The notes beneath the pieces are model-generated. The model worked only from the letters and a program-made list of their open reading frames with translations. It was not told the origin of the DNA and searched no databases. This document shows positions 20,366 to 29,800 of a stretch of DNA of 64,000 bases, one piece after another. Location: the NCBI RefSeq assembly GCF_000770795.1, contig NZ_JRKJ01000018.1, forward strand, positions 148,998 to 212,997, written 5' to 3'. The position numbers and the translations under genes were made by a program. The stretch is from Lysobacter dokdonensis DS-58. Its GTDB lineage: Bacteria; Pseudomonadota; Gammaproteobacteria; Xanthomonadales; Xanthomonadaceae. Each line of letters begins with the position of its first letter. Within the stretch, counting starts at the first letter, position 1.

Positions 20366-22122
20366 GGGGGCGCATATTCTGGCCGCCGACGCGGGGCGGC
20401 GTCAACGTGTGCGGCGTCGCTTTCGCGGATTTCGAACATTTGCGTGTCTTCCAGCGTCGCCTGGTCGCCTTGCAGGTCCGTGGCGCCCGGGATATGCGTG
20501 CTGCTCGCGGCGCCGGAATTGGAGAGTCGCGCGACCGCGACGGCGTCGGTTGCGCCGTGTGCGAGGCCACGGACGCGGCCGCCGGGCACGGGCACATCGG
20601 CTGCCGGGTCGTGCGAATCGACGGCGAGCACGTCGGCATCACGCACGGACCATGCGGCGATGTCTGTGAGGTCCTGCGTGAAGAACGGCAGGTACGGCAG
20701 CACGCAATCGGCCAGGTGCGCTGAGCCGGCTGCGCAGCCGTCGTTTGCCCGACGCGCGTCGACCGCGTCGTCGAGTGCCTTGCGTGCGATGGGTTCTAGG
20801 GCGTCGACGTAGAGCGCCCGCGCGTGGAGATGGCGGCGGTCCGTCGGCGGGGGCGTCGCGATGGTGATCCGCGCCGGCAGGTTCAGGCCACGCGCGGGTT
20901 CGTCATGCAAGGCGCGCGCGTTGTCGGGCGCGGGGACGTCGGCGTATTGCGCGAGATAGTCGCGAACGAAGCGTGTGTAGCGATGCGCGGCCTCCGGGTC
21001 CGGTTTGCGCGACGCTGCCGGGACGCCGTCGATCGCTTCGGTTTGCAGCAACGCGAAGTGACGCGCCTGCAGATCCGCCGCGGTGCGCCACCACCCGTCG
21101 ACCCGGACCAGGCGGCAGCTGTCGACGTAAGTCCCCGAGACAGTGTCGTCGACCTGGACGAGTGCGCCGCCTTCGTCGAGGTCGTACTTGCGATACCGGG
21201 GGTCTGCGTTGGCCGGATCGAACTCCGCATGGGGCGACGGACCCGCGACGTCGTGGCGATCGCGGCAGCATTCGCGGCATCTCGGGCTCTGGACGACGTC
21301 GGGGTCGGGGCCTGCGGTGTAAGCCGCGCCGGGTGGCGGCGTGTCGCCTTCCGGTGCGTAAAGGCCATAGCGGACGCCGGTCCAGATTGCCGGCCATTGC
21401 GGCACGCGATGAACCGGCCCGAGGTGGGCGCCGCCTGCGTCGTATCGGCATCGACACTTGATCACTTCCATTTCGATGCGATCGCCGATCCGCGCGCCTG
21501 CATCGTCGTCAGGGGTGTAGGTCACGATGTCGAAGCGCGTGCCGAGTGCGTCGATGCGCGGCGCCGTGGTCACTTGCATGCGTCCCTCGCCGACGGCGAT
21601 CGGCAGCGCGTCCGCGGTGGTGATCGCCGCGGCGGTGCTCCGCACTTGCGGATGCAGCGGCATGTGCGCGAAGGCGCGAATCCGATTCGGATCCAGCGCG
21701 AGTCCGCCGAGCACGGTGCGCAGTTCGAGCGTGCGGGTTTCCCCCGTGGGCGCGGTCCACTCCGCTGCGACGCGCACGGATTTCGACGCACCACCGCCCG
21801 CCGACGCGACGGTCCGGTGCAGGCGCAGCCCGCGGATGCCGCTGTCACAGGCGGCGTGCTCGGCTTCGTTCGCCGGCGCCGCGCAGGTGGGGTCGCGCGC
21901 ATCGATGGGCGCGGCGAGCGACGCGATGTCGGCGAACGGGGTCGCGCGCAACGCGTCGAGTTCACCGGACACCAGCGCGAGCACCCGGGAGCGCGCCTTC
22001 GCATCCGCGGTCCCCCGCGCCAGTGCGCCTTGCAATGCGGCGATCGCCAGCAGGCCCGTGGCGAGCAGCGCGACGGCGATGAGGACTTCGAGCAGGGAAA
22101 AGCCGAATGGACGACGTGGCAT
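20356..22122 (-). CDS. pilV: PilV-like minor pilin with a large C-terminal domain
   Basis: From the ATG at 22122 the protein has a prepilin leader MPRRPFG cut before FSLLEVLIAVALLATGLLAI, with Glu at +5, typical of PilV. It has 588 residues where PilV usually has about 150-200. The extension (about 200-588) holds a cysteine-rich stretch (IKCRCRY, then PRCRECCRDRHD) and is otherwise unrecognised. It lies 10 bases after pilX and is the last gene of fimT-pilW-pilX-pilV. Its last three codons and stop overlap the 5' end of tRNA-Asn by 10 bases, and the tRNA promoter lies within its coding end. It may form part of a pilus tip. Confidence 0.78.
   Translation of the reverse strand: MPRRPFGFSLLEVLIAVALLATGLLAIAALQGALARGTADAKARSRVLALVSGELDALRATPFADIASLAAPIDARDPTCAAPANEAEHAACDSGIRGLRLHRTVASAGGGASKSVRVAAEWTAPTGETRTLELRTVLGGLALDPNRIRAFAHMPLHPQVRSTAAAITTADALPIAVGEGRMQVTTAPRIDALGTRFDIVTYTPDDDAGARIGDRIEMEVIKCRCRYDAGGAHLGPVHRVPQWPAIWTGVRYGLYAPEGDTPPPGAAYTAGPDPDVVQSPRCRECCRDRHDVAGPSPHAEFDPANADPRYRKYDLDEGGALVQVDDTVSGTYVDSCRLVRVDGWWRTAADLQARHFALLQTEAIDGVPAASRKPDPEAAHRYTRFVRDYLAQYADVPAPDNARALHDEPARGLNLPARITIATPPPTDRRHLHARALYVDALEPIARKALDDAVDARRANDGCAAGSAHLADCVLPYLPFFTQDLTDIAAWSVRDADVLAVDSHDPAADVPVPGGRVRGLAHGATDAVAVARLSNSGAASSTHIPGATDLQGDQATLEDTQMFEIRESDAAHVDAAPRRRPEYAPPPE
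20376..20405 (-). promoter_or_regulatory. Predicted promoter of tRNA-Asn, inside the pilV 3' end
   Basis: On the minus strand TTGACG (20400-20405) and CAGAAT (20376-20381) are 18 bases apart. They are followed by a GC-rich discriminator (ATGCGCCCCC) of the kind seen at stringently controlled stable-RNA promoters. The whole promoter lies inside the final codons of pilV. Identified by consensus only. Confidence 0.55.
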
Positions 22123-22132
22123 CAGCGCGGCC

Positions 22133-23692
22133 TCAGTACGACACGTGATCGCTCCACGCACCGGGGACCGGTGCATGGACGGCGGGGATGGTATCCGCGA
22201 GATTCGCGATGACATCGGGCGCCGAGACGATCGCGCGCGCGCCGCTCGCTTGGTCGACCGACCCTTGCACGACCACCGCCCCGTAGATCGCCGCCGAACC
22301 ATGCAGGCGAAGGCGCGCGTTGCCGCCCGTCGCGGGATCGAGCGCGTCGCCGTCATCGCGGACGAACACGAGTCCGAAGACGCGGCCATGCACATGCAAT
22401 GGACCGTCGGCGACCAACAACACAGGCGCGGCTGGGGTGCCCAACCCATCGCCGCTTCCGATGTCGCATGCGCGCTGGCACCATACCAGGCCCGCGAGCG
22501 CCGGCGAAGGATAGGACTCGACCAATGCCTGGTTGCGCCGCATCAGTGCCGCCGCAGCCGCGTCGCGCGGAATGATGCGTTTCGCATGCCGGTACAGGAA
22601 CGCATCGTCGGCCGTGAGCTGCATGCGTCCCATCGTCGCTGGTGCGACATACGCCACTTGCGGCGCGCGGCTCTCGCAGAACGCATCCGCGTCCGCATCG
22701 ATGCGCGCCACGACACCGAACACCTGCGCGAACAGATCGCAGGGGAATCCGCCGGGTTCCAGGTCGAGGTTCACTCCGAGCGCGTTCGATCCATCGCTGC
22801 CGTCGACATCGAGGATGTCGACGCCTTCCGGATCATGCGTGTCGACCAATCCACCGGCCAGCGGACAGCGACAGTCGTCGCAGGTAAGCGAACCGGATTG
22901 GAACGCCGCCGCGGCACCGTCGAAGAATTCGCCGGGATGGCACGTGTTCGCCGCGGACTTCAGGACATCGCGGCGGCTCCACGCCGAAATGGGAACACCG
23001 TGTCCGCCCGCATTCGGATTCGCGACCACGTTGAGCGGCGTGCGCAGATCGACCGACCCGCTGGCGATGACCGGTGGCATGCGCGGATTGGGTGCGAAGG
23101 CTGCAGTGCGCGCGAAGCGCTGCGTCACCGTCGCGCGTGCGCCCTCGTCGACCAGGCGACCCAGGCCGACGACGGTGTACGCGACGTCGCCGCCCTCTTC
23201 CGCCGGATCGGTCGTGCAGCGCGCGGGCGTCTCTCGGGCAGTGCGGCACAGGACCACGCCCGCGCCATGGGCGACGCGATCGAACGCGCCCACCTGCGTG
23301 ATGCGCCCATCGGTCAACGGCAGCATGCGAGCGTCGAACACATCGACACCGCCGTCGCCATCGCGATCCCCGCCAACTTCCGTCCAGAAGTACATCCCCG
23401 CGCGCTGCGTGCCATCCGCGACCGCGCCGCACGGAAAGGCATCAGCTTCCACGAGGTCCGCGCAGCGCTGCCATTGCGCACCGTGCGCGAGCCGCATCGG
23501 ATCGCCGGCGATCCACGCCGCGCCGTGCGCGACCGCAGCTTCCGCGAGCTCGGCCGCAACGCGACTGCGTACGAGATTGCCCGTTGCGCGTTGCTCGAAC
23601 ACGCCGACGTGCAGCGTCAACAATGTCGCCACGCTCGCAAGCAGCAGCACCAGGAGGGCGGCGACCAGCGCGTTGCCGTTCGAAGCATGCAT
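22133..23692 (-). CDS. pilX: PilX-like minor pilin, oversized
   Basis: The 519-residue protein begins with a short polar leader (MHASNGN) and a hydrophobic helix ALVAALLVLLLASVATLL, the PilX N-terminal pattern, followed by EQRATGNLVRSR typical of the family. PilX proteins are usually about 170-200 residues; here some 300 more follow. The extension carries a calcium-loop-like motif D-R-D-G-D-G-G-V-D-V-F-D (109-120) and a CDDCRC cysteine cluster. Its ATG overlaps the pilW stop (ATGA), indicating translational coupling. With FimT, PilW and PilV it probably primes type IV pilus assembly and sits at the tip. The C-terminal function is unknown. Confidence 0.75.
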   Translation of the reverse strand: MHASNGNALVAALLVLLLASVATLLTLHVGVFEQRATGNLVRSRVAAELAEAAVAHGAAWIAGDPMRLAHGAQWQRCADLVEADAFPCGAVADGTQRAGMYFWTEVGGDRDGDGGVDVFDARMLPLTDGRITQVGAFDRVAHGAGVVLCRTARETPARCTTDPAEEGGDVAYTVVGLGRLVDEGARATVTQRFARTAAFAPNPRMPPVIASGSVDLRTPLNVVANPNAGGHGVPISAWSRRDVLKSAANTCHPGEFFDGAAAAFQSGSLTCDDCRCPLAGGLVDTHDPEGVDILDVDGSDGSNALGVNLDLEPGGFPCDLFAQVFGVVARIDADADAFCESRAPQVAYVAPATMGRMQLTADDAFLYRHAKRIIPRDAAAAALMRRNQALVESYPSPALAGLVWCQRACDIGSGDGLGTPAAPVLLVADGPLHVHGRVFGLVFVRDDGDALDPATGGNARLRLHGSAAIYGAVVVQGSVDQASGARAIVSAPDVIANLADTIPAVHAPVPGAWSDHVSY

Positions 23693-24189
23693 CAGCCGCC
23701 CCCGTTCGAGCGCAAGGCCACGACCTGCCGCAGCCGCACCTCCCGCAGGGAGAAGAACGCCGGCGAACTGCGCAACGCCCCAGCCAGTTCCACCTGCACG
23801 CGCCGGTCATTGACCGACACCTCATGCGTGAAGCGCAGCGCAGTCATGCGCACGGCAGGGCTGCCCATGCCCTCTCCCGCCGCCTCGCAATCCACGCCCG
23901 GCCCGCGCGCCACTCGCAGCGCGCCGTCCCGCAACGAAATCGCGATGCCCGTGCCGACGAGACATCCGGGTGACGCAACGACATCCCCGCCACCCGCCCG
24001 CGCCCGACGCACCTCCGCCACGACGACCGCCATCGACGTCCGCAGCTCCTGCTGCAGCCGCGCCGACAGGACGATCTCGCTCCCCGCCCGCAATATCTGC
24101 AGCAGAAACCCGAGCGCCGCCGCGATCACCACCAGCCCCAGCGCCAGCGCGACCAACAACTCCACGAGCGTGAATCCGCGATTCAACAT
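23692..24189 (-). CDS. pilW: PilW-like minor pilin, short form
   Basis: From the ATG at 24189 the 165-residue protein has the leader MLNRG cut before FTLVELLVALALGLVV, a classic class III prepilin signal with Glu at +5 and an N-terminal helix. Middle segments such as LQQELRTSMAVVVAEVRRA match PilW. Typical PilW proteins have 250-350 residues, so this one is short. It overlaps the fimT end by 7 bases and shares ATGA with pilX, so the four genes are tightly coupled. Two cysteines (PGCLVG and VDCEAA) may form a disulfide. Assignment to PilW rather than PilJ/GspJ rests on the N-terminus and position. Confidence 0.75.
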   Translation of the reverse strand: MLNRGFTLVELLVALALGLVVIAAALGFLLQILRAGSEIVLSARLQQELRTSMAVVVAEVRRARAGGGDVVASPGCLVGTGIAISLRDGALRVARGPGVDCEAAGEGMGSPAVRMTALRFTHEVSVNDRRVQVELAGALRSSPAFFSLREVRLRQVVALRSNGGG

Positions 24190-24758
24190 GCGGGCACCCC
24201 GGCGAACGCACCGCCACGACTGCACATCGAGACTTGCCCCATGGGGGAAACGGCGAGCGTCAACGCGAACTGCCCGGTGCGCGACGCCAGTTGCGCCCCG
24301 CTCCCAGGTGCACCGACGCGCGTCCCGCTCGCACCGTCGAATTCCAGCGCATCGCCAGGCACGACCAGCGCAACGCCACGATGCATCGCGCTCGTCACCA
24401 CCGCCGTTCGCGCATCGACCACGCACGCGCCCACGGCGGCCGTGCAATCGCACGTGGCGCGCCCCGCCATCGGCATGCCGACCGGCGGCATCGCCGCTTC
24501 ACGCGCGCCGACGCACCACTGCGTCCCGCCCCCGCCGAAACGCACCGTCACCGCGCGTCCCTGCTTCACCGCACCGATCCGCGCGTCCCCAATGAGCGAT
24601 GCCACGGCATCCGCGGCCGCGCGCAAACGCGTCCTTTCGAAGTAAGCCGTGAACGCAGGGACCGCGAGTGTCGCAAGGATCGCGAACACCGCCAGCGCCA
24701 CGATGAGTTCGACCAGCGTGAATCCGCGCGCCGTTGCGGCGTGCATGTATCGAGGCAT
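24183..24758 (-). CDS. fimT: FimT/GspH-like minor pilin
   Basis: The 191-residue protein starts MPRYMHAATARG and is processed before FTLVELIVALAVFAILATLAVPAF, a strong prepilin signal with Glu at +5. The segment LRAAADAVASLIGDARIGAVKQGRAVTV is the FimT/GspH core. A GGAG lies 8 bases upstream of the ATG at 24758; the internal ATG at 24746 is possible but less supported. It heads the fimT-pilW-pilX-pilV operon and is divergent from pilE across a 162-base intergenic region likely to hold both promoters. FimT-type pilins take part in pilus priming and, in some species, DNA uptake. Confidence 0.82.
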   Translation of the reverse strand: MPRYMHAATARGFTLVELIVALAVFAILATLAVPAFTAYFERTRLRAAADAVASLIGDARIGAVKQGRAVTVRFGGGGTQWCVGAREAAMPPVGMPMAGRATCDCTAAVGACVVDARTAVVTSAMHRGVALVVPGDALEFDGASGTRVGAPGSGAQLASRTGQFALTLAVSPMGQVSMCSRGGAFAGVPAC

Positions 24759-24920
24759 CCGAGCCTCTCCTTCGTTGTCCGTTGCACGCGGTGTAGCATG
24801 CGCTTTCGGCGTGCGCGCCAGTCCGGACCGACGAGCGGGAACGGATGAGGGTGTCAACGGTCCGAGGCGCCGAACGTGCCGGCGTAGCATCGGCCGCACG
24901 CCCGCCATGGAGTGCCCGCG

Positions 24921-25349
24921 ATGCGTCGCCGCCCGCCTGGATTCACGTTGATCGAAGTGATGATCGTCGTCGCCGTCGTGGCGCTGCTGGCGCTGATCGC
25001 GTTGCCGATGTACAGCGAGCAGATGCGCAAGGGCAAGCGCGCGGAGGCGGCTCAGGCATTGGGCGACATGCAGTTGCGCGAGGAGAGTTGGCGCGCGGAC
25101 AACCCGGCGTACGGGTCGCTCGACAACCTGACGGGCAGCGCGGCGGCATCGACGGCCTTCAACAACGGGCTGAAGTACTACACGGTCGGCGTGACAACGC
25201 CGACCGCCACGGGTTACGTACTCACCGCCACGCGCAAGGGCGAGCTGGCCAACGATCCCAAGTGTGGGAACTTCACCTTGACGATGACTGCCGGCGTAGT
25301 CACGAAGGGCGTGAGCGCCGGCGATGTCGACTATTGCTGGCGCAGGTAA
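24921..25349 (+). CDS. pilE: PilE-like type IV minor pilin
   Basis: The 142-residue pilin begins MRRRPPG, cut before FTLIEVMIVVAVVALLALIALPMY, a perfect prepilin motif with Glu at +5. The following SEQMRKGKRAEAAQALGDMQLREE and the C-terminal disulfide pair (PKCGNF and VDYCWRR) match PilE as found in xanthomonad minor-pilin clusters. The ATG at 24921 has GGAG 8 bases upstream and is preferred over an in-frame GTG at 24912. It is divergent from fimT; usually pilE follows pilY1 in the same operon, which is not seen here. It converges on ppnN with a gap of 3 bases. Confidence 0.88.
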   Translation: MRRRPPGFTLIEVMIVVAVVALLALIALPMYSEQMRKGKRAEAAQALGDMQLREESWRADNPAYGSLDNLTGSAAASTAFNNGLKYYTVGVTTPTATGYVLTATRKGELANDPKCGNFTLTMTAGVVTKGVSAGDVDYCWRR

Positions 25350-25352
25350 GCG

Positions 25353-26726
25353 TCAGGTCACCACGCGATAGCACGGGCGGTATTCGCCGGCGATCTTCAT
25401 GCGGCGTTGTTCGACGAATGCGCGCAGCAAGCCATCCAGCGCTTCCATCATGTCGCGGTCGCCGTGGATCTCGAACGGGCCGCGTTCCTCGATGCGGCGC
25501 ATGCCGTCTTCCTTGACGTTGCCCGCGACGATGCCGGAGAACGCGCGGCGCAGGTCCGCCGCCAGGGCATGCGGCTTGCGGCCGTGGTGCAGGTCGAGCG
25601 CGGCCATCGCTTCATGCGTGGGCACGAACGGCTTCTGGAACTCCAGCGGCACGTGCATCGCCCAGTTGAAGAAGAACGAATCCTTCTGCGCGATGCGCCA
25701 ATCTTTCACCTTGCGCACGCCCGAGGCCATGCGCTTGGCCACCTTGCCCGGGTCGCCCACGATGATTTCGTAGCGCGACGTCGCCGCTTCGCCGAGGGTC
25801 AGGCGCAGGAACTGGTCGATCTGCTCGAAGTACGGCGCCGCCGCCGTCGGGCCGGTGAGGATCAGCGGGAACGGCAGGTCGGCGTTCTCTTCGCGCAACA
25901 GGATGCCGAGCAGATACAGGATTTCTTCCGCCGTGCCGACGCCGCCCGGGAACACGATGATGCCGTGGCCCATGCGGACGAACGCTTCGAGGCGCTTCTC
26001 GATGTCCGGCATGATCACGAGGTGGTTGACGATCGGGTTCGGCGATTCGGCGGCGATGATGCCCGGCTCGGTGATGCCGATGTACCGCATCGTGCGGCGG
26101 CGCTGCTTGGCGTGCGCGATGGTTGCGCCCTTCATCGGGCCCTTCATCGCGCCCGGGCCGCAGCCCGTGCAGATGTCCAGGCCGCGCAGGCCGAGCTCGT
26201 AGCCGACCTGCTTGGTGTACAGGTATTCGTCGCGGCCGATCGAGTGGCCGCCCCAGCACACGACGAGGTTGGGTTCCGACGGTTGCAGCACGCGCGCATT
26301 GCGCAGCAGGCCGAACACCGAATCGGTGATGGCTTCGCCGCTGTCGAGGTCGCGTTCGTTCAATTCGATCGCGGTGTACGCCAGGTCGCGCACGACGGCG
26401 AACAACAGTTCGGCGACGCCGCGGATGATCTCGCCATCGACGAACGCCATCGCCGGCGCGTTGAGCAGGTCGATGCGCACGCCGCGGTCCTGCTGCAGCA
26501 CCTGGATGTCGAAATCCGGATACAGCTCCTGCGCGGCGCGCGGGTCGTCCGATGCGCTGCCACTGGTGAGCACGGCGAGCGCGCAGCGGCGCAGCAGGTC
26601 GTGCATGCCGCCGGAGGAGGCGTCACGCAGGCGGGCCACTTCGGCGCGCGAAAGGACATCGAGTGCGCCACGCGGATAGATGCGCGCGTTGGCGGTGGGG
26701 AGCATGGTCTGGGTGGCTTCGTTCAT
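25353..26726 (-). CDS. ppnN: Nucleotide 5'-monophosphate nucleosidase, LOG family (PpnN/YgdH type)
   Basis: The 457-residue protein has the length and layout of PpnN. An N-terminal domain (about 1-130) precedes the LOG Rossmann core with GGHSIGRDEYLYTKQVG, GCGPGAMKGPMKGA and the PGGVGTAEE motif, and a C-terminal domain follows. In E. coli PpnN cleaves purine and pyrimidine nucleoside monophosphates to base and ribose 5-phosphate and is stimulated by (p)ppGpp. The start at 26726 gives the family N-terminus; upstream frame is noise. It is separated from the Oar-like gene by a terminator and converges on pilE with 3 bases between the stops. Confidence 0.9.
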   Translation of the reverse strand: MNEATQTMLPTANARIYPRGALDVLSRAEVARLRDASSGGMHDLLRRCALAVLTSGSASDDPRAAQELYPDFDIQVLQQDRGVRIDLLNAPAMAFVDGEIIRGVAELLFAVVRDLAYTAIELNERDLDSGEAITDSVFGLLRNARVLQPSEPNLVVCWGGHSIGRDEYLYTKQVGYELGLRGLDICTGCGPGAMKGPMKGATIAHAKQRRRTMRYIGITEPGIIAAESPNPIVNHLVIMPDIEKRLEAFVRMGHGIIVFPGGVGTAEEILYLLGILLREENADLPFPLILTGPTAAAPYFEQIDQFLRLTLGEAATSRYEIIVGDPGKVAKRMASGVRKVKDWRIAQKDSFFFNWAMHVPLEFQKPFVPTHEAMAALDLHHGRKPHALAADLRRAFSGIVAGNVKEDGMRRIEERGPFEIHGDRDMMEALDGLLRAFVEQRRMKIAGEYRPCYRVVT

Positions 26727-26742
26727 TGCGGCAAGGGTATCG

Positions 26743-26777
26743 CAAAAACAGAAACGGCCGGGTTTCCCCGGCCGTTT
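26743..26777 (-). terminator. Intrinsic terminator after the Oar-like receptor gene
   Basis: A perfect 11-bp stem (AAACGGCCGGG with CCCGGCCGTTT; 26752-26762 and 26767-26777) has a 4-base loop and is followed on the minus strand by CTGTTTTTGCG. It starts 27 bases beyond the receptor stop codon and ends just upstream of ppnN. Confidence 0.8.
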
Positions 26778-26803
26778 CGGCTCAAACGTATCGCTTCGAG
26801 ATC

Positions 26804-29800
26804 TTAGAACTCGTAGCGCAGCGTGACGTTGGCGGCCCAACGCTGCGACGGGTTGAAGTTCTCGTTGACCGGCAGCGCGGTCGGGGCGTAGTTGCCGTTG
26901 CCATCCAGGTACGGGCGGATGTCGTAGACGTAACGGCCCTGCGCGTCGATGCCCGACACGTTGGCGAGCGTGCGCTCCAGCGGGAAGCTGGCGCGGTGTT
27001 CGACACCCCAATCCTTGTTGAGCAGGTTGAGGAAGTTGAAGATGTCGAGGCGGATCTCGCCCTTGTGGCCTTCACCGAAGCCCGGGATTTCCTGCGAGAA
27101 CGACAGGTCGAGCTGGTTCACCCACGGCGCGCGGCCTTCGTTGCGGTCGAAGATGCTGCCCTGCTGGCGGACGAGCTGGTCGTTGTTCGCGATGTAGGCG
27201 AAGAACGAGTCGATCGAGGCCTGCGAGGTGCCGCCCGGCTGGCCTGCGTTGACGAACGAGATCTCGTTGCGGTTCATCGGGATGTAGGCCAGGTCGCGGA
27301 ACGACGAGTCGCCGTTCACGTCATTGCCGAACACCCAGCTGTACGGCGCGCCGGAGTGGCCGTCGTACAGGGCCGACACGCGCGTGGCGTACTCGCCGAA
27401 GAAGGCGTGCTCGTACGTGAACTGCGCGAGCAGGCGCTGCGGCACCGAGTAGTTCGACGTGGCGAGGTAGTCGTCGTTCGGGTTGATCCAGTCGCGGTTG
27501 CCGTAGGAGCTGGCGGCGACCGAGCTGGTGCCCGGGTTGACGTCCTTCGCATCCGAGATCGTGTACGAGATCGACGCCGACCAGTCGTTCGCGAAGGGCT
27601 TCTTCCACGCGAAGGTCAGGTTGTCGGCGTAGCCCTTGTCCGTGTTGGTCAGCAGGATGTTCTGGCCGAACGACGGGTTGGCGTTCCAGCGGGCCTGGTT
27701 CGTGCCACCGGTGCCGGTGGTCGTGCCATTGGGATTGCGCTGGTAGGCAAGACGGCCATCAGGCAGCACGCCGGTCGGCGCGCCGAGGTTGATGTTGTCG
27801 TACTTGATGCCCTTGATCGTGTCGATGTGCTGCGCTTCGACGGTGAACACCGAGTCCAGGAACGGCAGCTGGTAGTCGTAGCCCAAGGTGTACTTGGCGA
27901 CGGTCGGCAGCTGGAAGTCCGGGTCGACGATGGCGAGCGACATCGTGGACGTGCCCAGGCCCGGGTCGACCAGCGTCACGCCCGGGGGCGTCTGCGTCGA
28001 ACCGTTCGGGTTGAAGGGCGGCGTCACGTTCGGCGTGGCCGGGTTGAACGCGCCGATGTCGTAGGTCGCGACGGCGACACCGTTGTTCGAGAACGGGTTG
28101 CCGAGCCACACGGCCGGGGTGTTCGAAACGAACAGGCCCGCGCCGCCACGCAGCTGCGAGTTCTCGTCGATCATGAAGTTGAACGACGCGCGCGGCTGGA
28201 TGACGTCGTTGCCGTCGATCGTGCCCTGGTTGCTGAAGCCGTAACCGCCGACGGCGGCGTTCGAGTTGGTCGTGCTGGCGCGCAGGCCGCAGGGACCGAG
28301 GTCGCCCGTGGTGCCCGGAGCGGCGGCGAAGCACGGGTTGAACGTCGGGGTGTCGTTGATCTGCGGGATGTCGTAGCGCACGCCGTACTGGACGGACAGG
28401 CGGTCGGTGACCTGCCAGGTGTCCTGCACGAAGAAGCCGAACTGCTTGGTCGTCAGGACCGCGGCGACGTTGTTGAGGTCGTAGCCGGCCGCCGGCGTGG
28501 CGAGCTGGTAACGGTTGTACTGGTTGTTGACGAAGTTCGTCAGGCCGTTGAACTCGTACGCGCCGTTGTAGTTCTGCAGGAACAGGTTGTAGAGCTCGTC
28601 GCTCTGGTAGTCCACGCCGCCCTTGATCACGTGGTCGCCGAGGTAGTAGCTACCCGCGAAGTACGCATTCCACGTCTTCACGTTGAGGCGGTTGGCGTGC
28701 GTCGGCGGTTCGGTGCCGAGGAAGATGCCCGGGCCCGAGTTGGTCGTGCCGGTGCGCACGAGGATCGAAGGCTGGTGGCCACCGACCATCGGGTCGCGGT
28801 CCTGGTTGAACTCGCTGTAGGCGACCGAGGTTTCGGTGCTGAAGCTGTCGGACCAGTCGTCGTAGAAGCTCAGGGCGTAGGCGGTCGACTTCTTGTCGAG
28901 CGTGTACCAGTTCGACGAGAGCGCCAGGCGCGGCGACGAGCCGGTGACGGTGCCGTTGACGACGATGGGTTCGAACTCGGTCGTCTGGCTCAGGCGCAGG
29001 CTGGCGCGGTGCGCGTCGTTGATGTTCCAGTCGAACTTGACGAGGGCGCGCTCGGTGTCCATGTCAGGCGCCTGGCCGTTGTCGCCGGGCGTCAGGCCCT
29101 TGGCGGTGGCGGCGGCGGTGACGTCGTTGATGAACTGCTGCGAGATGCCCGGCACCTTCAGCGTGGCGTTGGACTCGGCCGGACCGGTGATCGAACCGAT
29201 GCCGTCCTTCTGCTGCTTCTCGAGCGAGACGAAGAAGAACAGCTTGTCCTTGACGATCGGGCCGCCGAGCGTGATGCCCGCGGTGCGATCCTTGTCGTAG
29301 CCTTCCCACTTCTTGCCCGACGCGTTCTCGCCGACCATGCTCGAAGCGTTCTGGTAGACGAAGTACGCCGAACCGTGGAACTCGTTGGTGCCCGACTTGG
29401 TGACGGCGTTGATCGTCGCGCCGACGCCGCGGCGCGTGGCCACGTCGTAGTTGGCGGTCGAGATGTTGTATTCCTGGATCGCGTCCTGCGAGATCGGCGT
29501 GCCCTTGGTCGGCAGGCCGTTGTCGTTCAGGCCGAAGGGGTCGCCCGCGTTGACGGTGTCGACGGTGATGCTGTTGTAGCGGAAGTTCTGGCCGTTGGCC
29601 GAGAACGCGCCGCGGTCGCGGTCGGTGATCACGATGCGGGGATCGGCGCGCACGATGTTCTGGATCGAGCGGTCCGGGGCCGGCATGCGGTCCATGTCTT
29701 CGCGCGAGAGCGTCGTGGCGATGCCCTTGTTGTCGGGCTGGATGACCGAAGCGCCCGTCACGGTGACGGCGGCGAGTTCCTGCGGGGCGATCGACATGTC

